A stretch of DNA of 6,776 nucleotides from Burkholderiales bacterium (GTDB lineage: Bacteria > Pseudomonadota > Gammaproteobacteria > Burkholderiales > Thiobacillaceae): the NCBI GenBank assembly GCA_005790965.1, contig SXTL01000107.1, forward strand, positions 1 through 6,776, in the 5' to 3' direction. Made by a program: the position numbers and the translations under genes. The notes beneath the pieces were generated by a model. That model was not told where the DNA came from and did no database searches. It saw only the letters and a program-made list of their open reading frames with translations. Below are positions 1 through 5,111 of the stretch, in pieces (the stretch's first letter is position 1; the number at the start of each line of letters is the position of its first letter).

Positions 1-106
1 CCTCAACCGGTTCAACATAATCGTTCTTGATACGGCCGAAGATCTCGGTGAAGGCCCGTAGGTCCTCGATGGGATTATCCCGACCCGAGACTCGCTTGTC
101 AATCAC
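1..106 (-). CDS. S41-family C-terminal processing protease (CtpA-like), N-terminal part only, cut by the window edge
   Basis: Only about 35 codons are visible, read from a GTG at 106-104 that overlaps the ychF stop. Residues 14-23 (EDLRAFTEIF) and 25-33 (RIKNDYVEP) match the segment that opens the mature part of CtpA-type S41 serine proteases, just before the first conserved helix and the PDZ domain. These enzymes are normally periplasmic and degrade cell-wall hydrolases and other envelope proteins. Two things are odd. Family members carry a signal peptide or membrane anchor ahead of this block, but here only about 10 polar residues precede it, and the frame is closed upstream by a TAA at 157-155 inside ychF. 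The bases before the GTG are pyrimidine-rich, with no Shine-Dalgarno. It may therefore be translated by coupling to ychF, be an N-terminally truncated remnant, or reflect a deletion or assembly junction. The PDZ domain and catalytic Ser/Lys lie outside the window. Family assignment is good; start and integrity are uncertain. Confidence 0.6.
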   Translation of the reverse strand, partial: MIDKRVSGRDNPIEDLRAFTEIFGRIKNDYVEPVE

Positions 107-1194
107 ACATTGAAAAGGAAGTTCATGACATCGCCATCGCGAACGACATATTCCTTACCCTCCGAGCGCATCTTGCCGGCCTCTTTTGCGCCTTGCTCAC
201 CCTTGCAGGCCACAAAGTCTGCAAAACCGATGGTTTGCGCACGAATGAAGCCCCGTTCAAAGTCCGTATGGATGACGCCGGCGGCCTGTGGTGCCGTATC
301 GCCCTTGTGGATCGTCCAGGCCCTGACCTCTTTGACCCCGGCGGTGAAATAGGTTTGCAGACCCAACAGGTCATAGCCAGCTCGAATCAAACGATCCAGG
401 CCCGGTTCAGCCTGCCCCATTTCAGCCAAAAACTCCTTCCGATCTGCCTCGTCTAGGACCGCGATCTCGGCTTCAATGGCTGCACACAAGGCCACAACCG
501 GAGCCCCTTCGGCTGCGGCGTGGACGCGCAGAGCCTCCAGGTGCGGGTTGTTTTCGAAACCGTCTTCGGCCACATTGGCCACATACATCGCCGGTTTGAT
601 GGTCATCAAACACAGCGGCGCCAGCAAGGCTTTCGCCTCCTCATCCAGCCCCAGACTGCGGGCCGGTTGCGCCTGATTGAGATGCGGCAAGAGTCGCTCA
701 TAGAGCGCCACCAACTTTTGCGCCTCTTTATCCCCTGATCGAGCCTTTTTCTGGTCGCGTGCCAAGGCTTTTTCCACCGTAGCCAGGTCCGCCAGCGCCA
801 GTTCGGTACCAATGACCTCGATGTCCTCGAGCGGATTTACCCGTCCCGCCACATGCACCACATTTTCGTCCTCGAAGCAGCGCACCACATTGACGATGGC
901 GTCCGTCTCGCGGATGTTGGCCAGAAACTGGTTGCCCAGTCCCTCGCCCTTGGAAGCCCCAGCGACCAGCCCGGCAATATCGACGAACTCCACAAAAGCC
1001 GGAACGACGCGTTGCGGCTGTACAACCTCCGACAGGGCCGCAAGGCGCGGATCCGGGACCTCTACCACGCCCACATTCGGCTCAATGGTGCAAAACGGGT
1101 AATTCTCTGCCGCAATCCCTGCTCGGGTCAGGGCATTGAACAGGGTGGACTTGCCCACATTAGGCAAACCGACAATGCCACACTTGAGACTCAT
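103..1194 (-). CDS. ychF: Ribosome-binding ATPase YchF (Obg-family P-loop NTPase)
   Basis: YchF/OLA1 is a cytosolic P-loop ATPase of the Obg group that binds ribosomes and acts in translation and stress responses. The 363-residue length equals that of E. coli YchF, and the C-terminus (GDVMNFLFNV) is identical, so the gene is complete. Visible motifs are the G1/P-loop GLPNVGKS at 9-16, the G3 motif DIAG at 72-75 followed by the glycine-rich switch (GASKGEGLGNQF, 79-90), and His114, the residue assigned to catalysis in E. coli YchF. The G4 position reads NVAE (207-210) instead of NKxD, the variant that makes this family prefer ATP over GTP. A helical insertion (about 120-200) and a C-terminal TGS domain (about 280-363) follow. 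The ATG start is preceded by AAGGA (1205-1201) at 6-nt spacing. This Shine-Dalgarno lies inside the last codons and stop of pth, so translation is probably coupled to pth. The pth-ychF order is very common in proteobacteria. Confidence 0.98.
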   Translation of the reverse strand: MSLKCGIVGLPNVGKSTLFNALTRAGIAAENYPFCTIEPNVGVVEVPDPRLAALSEVVQPQRVVPAFVEFVDIAGLVAGASKGEGLGNQFLANIRETDAIVNVVRCFEDENVVHVAGRVNPLEDIEVIGTELALADLATVEKALARDQKKARSGDKEAQKLVALYERLLPHLNQAQPARSLGLDEEAKALLAPLCLMTIKPAMYVANVAEDGFENNPHLEALRVHAAAEGAPVVALCAAIEAEIAVLDEADRKEFLAEMGQAEPGLDRLIRAGYDLLGLQTYFTAGVKEVRAWTIHKGDTAPQAAGVIHTDFERGFIRAQTIGFADFVACKGEQGAKEAGKMRSEGKEYVVRDGDVMNFLFNV

Positions 1195-1196
1195 CT

Positions 1197-1835
1197 TTAT
1201 TCCTTCAGTTCTTGATTGGGGTTGTGTTCTCGGCTTTGCGCGCGCTGGGTATCGTTCTCCGGGTTGCGTGTATTAGCCACCTTGGTTGCCTCTACCCATT
1301 GCCCAGCCAGCACCTTCGGCCACAAGCCAAGTGCTCGGTTCAAGGCCTGATCAATAGCCTCGCGCTCCTCGCGGCGAGGCGGTTTGAGCACATAATGAGC
1401 CACCTCATTCCGGTCGCCTGGGTGGCCGATACCCACCCGCAAACGCCAGTAATCCTGCGTCCCCAGATGCGCTGTAATATCCTTCAGGCCGTTGTGCCCA
1501 CCTAGCCCGCCGCCGAATTTGAGACGCAACTGACCCGGCGGAATGTCTAACTCGTCATGTACGACCAAAAGTTCGGCCGGTTCGATGCGGTAAAAGCGCA
1601 TCAGGGCCGCGACCGACTGCCCGGAACGGTTCATGAAGGTCTGCGGCGTCAACAGCCAAGCCCCAGCCGAGCGAGCCAGCCCGGCCAACCCATGGAACCG
1701 GGCCTCTCGAGCCAAGGTGACACCCAGCGTCTCGGCCAGACGCGCACAAAACCAAAACCCGGCGTTGTGCCGGGTTTCAGAATATTCAGCCCCAGGGTTT
1801 CCAAGGCCGACCACGAGTTTAAGCGCTGAAGGCAT
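1197..1835 (-). CDS. pth: Peptidyl-tRNA hydrolase
   Basis: Pth cleaves the ester bond of peptidyl-tRNAs released from stalled ribosomes, recycling tRNA in the cytosol. The catalytic and substrate-binding residues are all present: Asn13 in GLGNPG (10-15), the catalytic His23 in TRHNAG (21-26), Asn69 in FMNRSG (67-72), Asp94 in HDELD (93-97), and His114-Asn115 in the GGGLGGHNGL segment (108-117). These correspond to Asn10, His20, Asn68, Asp93, His113 and Asn114 of E. coli Pth. At 212 residues it is some 18 longer than the E. coli enzyme. The excess is a polar C-terminal tail rich in Asn, Gln, Arg and Glu (about 186-212), likely disordered. The ATG at 1835 places GLGNPG at the usual distance from the N-terminus. 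Its Shine-Dalgarno is weak (only a GAG), so translation probably depends on ribosomes arriving from rplY, 30 nt upstream. ychF follows after 2 nt. Confidence 0.98.
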   Translation of the reverse strand: MPSALKLVVGLGNPGAEYSETRHNAGFWFCARLAETLGVTLAREARFHGLAGLARSAGAWLLTPQTFMNRSGQSVAALMRFYRIEPAELLVVHDELDIPPGQLRLKFGGGLGGHNGLKDITAHLGTQDYWRLRVGIGHPGDRNEVAHYVLKPPRREEREAIDQALNRALGLWPKVLAGQWVEATKVANTRNPENDTQRAQSREHNPNQELKE

Positions 1836-1865
1836 GGGCTCGCGCCGCGCTCGTACCGTTGGCTA

Positions 1866-2468
1866 TCAGGCCGCGGGCGCCGCCTCTTCCGCAACGCCGC
1901 CCTTCGGGGCAACCACGCTGGCGACCACCGGATCGCTGCCGCTATGCAGGGCGGCAAACTCGATGCCTGCCGGAGCCACCACTTGCGACAAGTGAACGGA
2001 TGCGCCCACGGTCAGGTGACCCATGTCCACGGTAATGAATTCGGGCAAATCACCCGGCAGACACAGGACCTCGACCTCGGTCGCAGCATGGCTGGCGATA
2101 CCATGGCCCAGCTTGACGCCCGGACAGGTTTCGGCGTTGATAAAGTGCAACGGCACCTTCATGTGAATCTTGTGCTTGGGATCAACACGCTGGAAGTCCA
2201 CATGCAACACTTGAGTACGCACCGGGTGAACCTGCACATCACGCAACAGAACCGGCTCGGCCTTGCCATCCACCTTCAGCGTCAGCACGGACGAGTGGAA
2301 GGCCTCATGACGCAGACCCAGTAACAGCTCCTTGTGATCCATTTCGATGGCCACGGCCGGTTGGCCTTCACCATAAACAATGCCCGGCACCAGACCAGCG
2401 CCACGCAGGCGGCGGCTCGCACTCGTGCCCTGCAGGTTGCGCGTTTTAGCAATAACATCAAATTTCAT
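1866..2468 (-). CDS. rplY: 50S ribosomal protein L25, long CTC/TL5 form
   Basis: L25 binds loop E of 5S rRNA in the large ribosomal subunit. The N-terminal domain (about 1-90) shows the family pattern: an opening strand (FDVIAKTR, 3-10), the SRRLRGAGLVPGIVYG block (18-33), and a later HPVRTQVLHVDF strand (81-92). At 200 residues the protein has the extra C-terminal TL5/CTC domain (about 95-190), ending in an acidic, alanine-rich tail (EEAAPAA). E. coli has only the short L25 of about 94 residues; Pseudomonas and betaproteobacteria usually carry the long form. The ATG start has a clear Shine-Dalgarno, GGAG at 2478-2475, with 6-nt spacing. Upstream is a structured 101-nt intergenic stretch, described separately, that could regulate it. 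pth follows after 30 nt, an association seen in many bacteria. Confidence 0.97.
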   Translation of the reverse strand: MKFDVIAKTRNLQGTSASRRLRGAGLVPGIVYGEGQPAVAIEMDHKELLLGLRHEAFHSSVLTLKVDGKAEPVLLRDVQVHPVRTQVLHVDFQRVDPKHKIHMKVPLHFINAETCPGVKLGHGIASHAATEVEVLCLPGDLPEFITVDMGHLTVGASVHLSQVVAPAGIEFAALHSGSDPVVASVVAPKGGVAEEAAPAA

Positions 2469-2569
2469 TTTCTACTCCAACACCATTAAAAAGCCCCCCG
2501 CGACCAGGGGACGAAAACCGCCAGAGGCGGGCTTATCGTTGATTCAACCGCTTTCCGAAAAGCACGGGC
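2469..2569 (-). promoter_or_regulatory. Structured leader between prs and rplY (candidate attenuator or L25 leader)
   Basis: Read on the minus strand, this 101-nt gap contains four short inverted repeats: a 5-bp hairpin with a UCGG loop (2563-2559 with 2554-2550), GTTGA/TCAAC (2548-2538), a GC-only 5-bp hairpin CCGCC-TCT-GGCGG followed by TTTT (2530-2514), and GGGG/CCCC (2510-2496). The last two are enclosed by AAGC/GCTT (2534-2531 with 2494-2491), so a three-way junction is possible, and TTTTT (2492-2488) follows at once. The alternative six-base pairing AAGCCC/GGGCTT would compete with the GC-only hairpin. The run of T ends only about 9 nt before the rplY Shine-Dalgarno. The stretch could simply end the prs transcript, or it could be a leader by which rplY is controlled. 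Autogenous control of rplY by L25 is known in enterobacteria. The pairings are seen in the sequence; a regulatory role is inference. No convincing promoter was found here. Confidence 0.5.
2487..2534 (-). terminator. Possible rho-independent terminator after prs
   Basis: On the minus strand, nested GC-rich stems are followed by GGGCTTTTTAA. The outer pairing is AAGCCC (2534-2529) with GGGCTT (2496-2491), and the T5 run lies at 2492-2488. An internal hairpin, CCGCC-TCT-GGCGG with TTTT (2530-2514), is a weaker candidate in its own right. Because rplY starts just 19 nt after the T-run, full termination here would require an rplY promoter downstream, for which there is hardly room. Partial termination or attenuation is more likely. 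Confidence 0.45.
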
Positions 2570-3523
2570 TTATTCGGCAAACAGCGAACTGACAGAATCT
2601 TCCTTGTTGATGCGACGAATCGTCTCCGCCATCAGTTCGGCCGAGGGCAACACGCGGATCTGCTTGCATTGGCGCGCCTCAAGCCGCAACGGAATGGTAT
2701 CGGTCACCACCAACTCATCGAGCGCCGAGCGCGACACCCGCTCCACCGCGCTGCCCGACAGCACCCCGTGGGTGCAATAAGCCACCACGCGCTGAGCTCC
2801 ATGCTCTTTCAAAGCAGCGGCGGCCTCGCACAGCGTGTTTGCCGTATCGACCAAGTCATCCATGATCACGCAGGTCCGACCCCGAACATCGCCGATGATG
2901 TGCATCACCTTAGCCACATTCGGCTTGGGACGGCGCTTATCAATAATGGCCAAATCGGCGTTGTTGAGCAGTTTGGCCGTGGCCCGCGCCCGTACCACGC
3001 CGCCCACATCGGGCGAGACCACAATCAGGTTCTCGTAATTCTTGGCGCGGATATCGTTGAGCAGGATAGGGGTCGAGTAGACATTGTCCACAGGAATATC
3101 AAAGAAGCCCTGAATCTGGTCCGAGTGCAGGTCCATGGTGAGGACCCGGTTCACGCCCACACCGGTCAGCATATCGGCGACCACCCGGGCGGCAATAGGC
3201 ACCCGCGCGCTACGCACACGGCGATCTTGACGCGCATAGCCAAAATACGGCATCGCAGCGGTAATGCGGCCTGCCGAGGCACGCCGCAAAGCGTCCGCCA
3301 ACAGCATGATCTCCATCAGGTTGTCATTGGTCGGCGCACAGGTGGACTGCAGGATGAACACATCCTTACCGCGCACATTGTCATGCACCTCGACCATCAC
3401 TTCGCCATCGGAGAAGCGGCCGACCGTGGCGCGACCGAGCGGAATACCCAACTGGCGAACGATCTGTTCTGCCAGTTCCGGACTTCCGTTCCCTGTAAAC
3501 ACCATCAGGCTATCAAAGGCCAC
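2570..3523 (-). CDS. prs: Ribose-phosphate pyrophosphokinase (PRPP synthase)
   Basis: Prs transfers the pyrophosphoryl group of ATP to ribose 5-phosphate, giving PRPP for nucleotide, histidine, tryptophan and NAD synthesis in the cytosol. The 317 residues cover the full class I enzyme (315 in E. coli). Visible signatures are GRFSDGE (35-41), QSTCAPTNDNLME (59-71), the ATP-binding PYFGYARQDRR (92-102), the metal- and nucleotide-binding DLHSDQIQGFFD (131-142), SPDVGG (170-175), the flexible-loop catalytic DKRRPKPN (195-202), and the ribose-5-phosphate/PRPP loop MDDLVDTANTL (221-231). In that loop E. coli has DTGGT where this protein has DTANT. The start is GTG at 3523, supported by GGAG (3534-3531) at 7-nt spacing. 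The ATG at residue 7 would leave too short an N-terminus. A strong terminator lies immediately upstream, so prs needs either readthrough or a promoter hidden in the tRNA/ispE region. Confidence 0.98.
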   Translation of the reverse strand: MAFDSLMVFTGNGSPELAEQIVRQLGIPLGRATVGRFSDGEVMVEVHDNVRGKDVFILQSTCAPTNDNLMEIMLLADALRRASAGRITAAMPYFGYARQDRRVRSARVPIAARVVADMLTGVGVNRVLTMDLHSDQIQGFFDIPVDNVYSTPILLNDIRAKNYENLIVVSPDVGGVVRARATAKLLNNADLAIIDKRRPKPNVAKVMHIIGDVRGRTCVIMDDLVDTANTLCEAAAALKEHGAQRVVAYCTHGVLSGSAVERVSRSALDELVVTDTIPLRLEARQCKQIRVLPSAELMAETIRRINKEDSVSSLFAE

Positions 3524-3530
3524 CGCAACA

Positions 3531-3534
3531 CTCC
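3531..3534 (-). promoter_or_regulatory. Ribosome binding site that fixes the GTG start of prs
   Basis: GGAG lies 7 nt before the GTG at 3523-3521. No ATG in this frame has comparable spacing, so the GTG start is preferred over the ATG six codons later. Confidence 0.7.
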
Positions 3535-3542
3535 GTAGAGGT

Positions 3543-3578
3543 CAAAACAAAAAGCGTGTAGCCCAAACACTACACGCT
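3543..3578 (-). terminator. Rho-independent terminator after tRNA-Gln
   Basis: On the minus strand AGCGTGTAG (3578-3570) and CTACACGCT (3561-3553) form a perfect 9-bp stem with an 8-nt loop. T-rich sequence TTTTTGTTTTG follows (from 3553 to 3543). The stem begins 5 nt after the tRNA CCA end. This is a textbook intrinsic terminator for the lolB-ispE-tRNA transcript. It leaves only 19 nt before the prs start codon. Confidence 0.88.
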
Positions 3579-3583
3579 GAATC

Positions 3584-3658
3584 TGGCTGGGGAGGTAGGG
3601 ATCGAACCTACGAATGCCGGAATCAAAATCCGGTGCCTTACCACTTGGCGACTCCCCA
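3584..3658 (-). tRNA. tRNA-Gln, anticodon UUG
   Basis: The 75-nt cloverleaf is complete. The acceptor stem is TGGGGAG (5') with CTCCCCA (3'), with G73 and an encoded CCA. The D arm is GCC/GGC. The anticodon stem CCGGA/TCCGG encloses the loop TTTTGAT, so the anticodon is TTG (decodes CAA, glutamine). The T stem GTAGG/CCTAC has loop TTCGATC. The U1-A72 first pair and G73 are typical identity elements of bacterial tRNA-Gln, and the sequence is very close to E. coli tRNA-Gln. The gene starts 6 nt after the ispE stop and is followed by a terminator, so the tRNA is probably released from an mRNA by RNase P and 3' processing. Confidence 0.97.
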
Positions 3659-3664
3659 AGCGTT

Positions 3665-4519
3665 TCAAACGATTCCGAACAACGGATGCTGATCGAGACC
3701 GTCTGCAACAAACCCGTGCATCCCGGGTGGCCGACTGGCGAACACCCGTTCTGCGTCTTCACGGTAGGCAAAGGCTGCGAAGCAACATGCCCCCGATCCG
3801 GTCATACGCGCCGCACCGAACTGTCCCAGCCAGTCCAATGCTGCTGCCACTTCCGGATATAACCGAGTCACCAAAGGCTCCAAGTCATTACGGGTCCTGC
3901 TGTCCTGCCAAGCACCCTCCGTGAGGGGCGTGATTGTGAGGCGAGCCGTGTCTCGTGTCAATTCCGGATGCGAAAAAACCGCCTGGGTAGGCACCGCAAC
4001 AGGTGGGATCAACACCACATAGGTCGCCGGCGGGAGAACTAAAGGCTGAAATATCTCACCCACCCCCTCGGCAAAGACCGTTTGCCCATGGATAAAAACG
4101 GGCACATCGGCACCCAATTGCAGTCCAAGCCCCTGCAAGGCCTTGCGCGACAGGCCCAATCCCCAGATCCGGTTAAGGGCCATGAGCACCGTTGCTGCAT
4201 CCGAACTGCCACCCCCCAGGCCACCGCCCATGGGCAGGCGCTTGATCAGCCGTATGTCCGCCCCCAGGCCGCCGCCCATCTGGGCCTGCAACAACCGGGC
4301 CGCCCGCCAGCACAGATCGCGTTCCGGCGCGACCCCCGGCAAGGGTTCGACAAGAACAATCTGGCCATCCGCCCGTGGCGTAATTTCCAGTTCATCCCCA
4401 TAGTCCAGAAAGCGGAAGACGGTCTGTAGCTCGTGATACCCGTCCGCTCGCCTCCCCACTACATGCAAAAACAGATTGAGCTTGGCTGGAGCGGGATAGA
4501 AACACCGCTCCACATTCAT
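3665..4519 (-). CDS. ispE: 4-diphosphocytidyl-2-C-methyl-D-erythritol kinase
   Basis: IspE is a cytosolic GHMP kinase that phosphorylates CDP-methylerythritol with ATP, the fourth step of the MEP pathway to isoprenoid precursors. Counting from the upstream ATG at 4531, visible motifs are PAKLNLFLHV with Lys17 (15-24), RADGYHELQT (28-37), the glycine-rich ATP loop PMGGGLGGGSSDAA (100-113), the catalytic Asp142 in LGADVPVF (139-146), and the third GHMP motif RMTGSGACCFA. Two ATG codons are possible. I chose the one at 4519, which overlaps the lolB TGA in an ATGA arrangement and gives 284 residues (283 in E. coli). The ATG at 4531 gives 288 residues and has a GGTGG at short spacing. Neither has a strong Shine-Dalgarno, and coupling to lolB is likely. 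tRNA-Gln begins 6 nt after the stop. Confidence 0.96.
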   Translation of the reverse strand: MNVERCFYPAPAKLNLFLHVVGRRADGYHELQTVFRFLDYGDELEITPRADGQIVLVEPLPGVAPERDLCWRAARLLQAQMGGGLGADIRLIKRLPMGGGLGGGSSDAATVLMALNRIWGLGLSRKALQGLGLQLGADVPVFIHGQTVFAEGVGEIFQPLVLPPATYVVLIPPVAVPTQAVFSHPELTRDTARLTITPLTEGAWQDSRTRNDLEPLVTRLYPEVAAALDWLGQFGAARMTGSGACCFAAFAYREDAERVFASRPPGMHGFVADGLDQHPLFGIV

Positions 4520-5109
4520 GGCAGGGTCCATTGATCCACCACCAGACGCAACTCCATGTCCACCCCGCGCCGGGCAACCAGCTTCCCAGGCAGGAAACGA
4601 TCTGCCACCCGTTGATAGCGCTGAAAGTCAATCTGCCAGCCATCCTGCTCCAGATGGGCCAGACGGCCTTCACGGTCGTATTCGCGGCGACTGGACTCAC
4701 CCTCTCGCCCTGTCCCAGCCAACCACCAAGGCAAATAGTCCAGAGGCAATTTGAAGCCCAGCATTTGATCCAAGCCCCGCAAACCGGATTCCGTCACGCT
4801 GCGACGCCCTGTGTGGTCGACCACTTCGATACGCTCACCGACACGCAAGATCTCGGCGACTGCGCCACCCATCGGGGTCGTAACCGCGATCTGGTCGCTC
4901 GCCTTTTGGCGCGTCCAGCGCAAGCCGCCCGACACAGCCTCGTCAGCCGTACGCAAGGACAAACGCCCCTCCAAAGTAAATTCGCTGAGCGGTTGCACCA
5001 CCGGAACTGGTGAATCCACAGTCAATGGCGCCTGCGGTGGTGTCGAACATCCACTGAGCGCGATTAGCGCCCCCAGCCACGAAAAACGGATGAATACGGC
5101 ACGCAACAA
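4516..5109 (-). CDS. lolB: Outer-membrane lipoprotein receptor LolB
   Basis: LolB accepts lipoproteins from the periplasmic carrier LolA and inserts them into the inner leaflet of the outer membrane. It is itself a lipoprotein. The N-terminus is a lipoprotein signal peptide: Arg3 and Arg8, a hydrophobic core (about 11-18), and the lipobox LSGC with Cys21. Ser at +2 means no inner-membrane retention signal. The mature part has the LolB strand pattern (FTLEGRLSLR at 44-53, GLRW at 62-65). TPMG (78-81) aligns with the E. coli loop NPLG, whose Leu68 inserts lipoproteins; here the residue is Met80, also hydrophobic. The length (197) is close to E. coli LolB (207). No ATG or GTG exists before the lipobox. 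The best start is TTG at 5109, only 2 nt after the upstream stop, with GGAG (5124-5121) at a long 11-nt spacing. ispE follows with an overlap. Confidence 0.94.
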   Translation of the reverse strand: MLRAVFIRFSWLGALIALSGCSTPPQAPLTVDSPVPVVQPLSEFTLEGRLSLRTADEAVSGGLRWTRQKASDQIAVTTPMGGAVAEILRVGERIEVVDHTGRRSVTESGLRGLDQMLGFKLPLDYLPWWLAGTGREGESSRREYDREGRLAHLEQDGWQIDFQRYQRVADRFLPGKLVARRGVDMELRLVVDQWTLP

Positions 5110-5111
5110 AA

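Noticed and set aside
1838..1853. 16-base mirror repeat (gctcgcgc / cgcgctcg) just upstream of pth
   Set aside because: It is a mirror, not an inverted, repeat in a C/G-rich stretch. It forms no extended hairpin, and no known function fits.
2472..2487. AUGGU and GAGUAG near the rplY start, recalling the strands of 5S rRNA loop E
   Set aside because: The matches are very short, overlap the Shine-Dalgarno and are not set in opposing strands of a visible stem. They are too weak to claim L25 mimicry.
2538..2548. GTTGA-T-TCAAC palindrome as an operator
   Set aside because: Only 5 bp per arm, in a region already full of small hairpins, and no adjacent promoter or regulator gene supports an operator.
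2669..3538. Long plus-strand open frame (289 codons) opposite prs
   Set aside because: It mirrors the highly conserved prs frame, its product is rich in His and Arg with no recognisable domain, and all neighbours run on the minus strand. It is a GC-rich antisense shadow.
3505..3771. Minus-strand open frame of 88 codons spanning the terminator, tRNA and ispE end
   Set aside because: It runs through a clear tRNA gene and terminator and is out of frame with ispE, so it is not a plausible gene.
4531..5013. Plus-strand open frame of 160 codons opposite lolB
   Set aside because: It is antisense to a well-supported lolB, has no recognisable motif and no good Shine-Dalgarno. It is a shadow frame.
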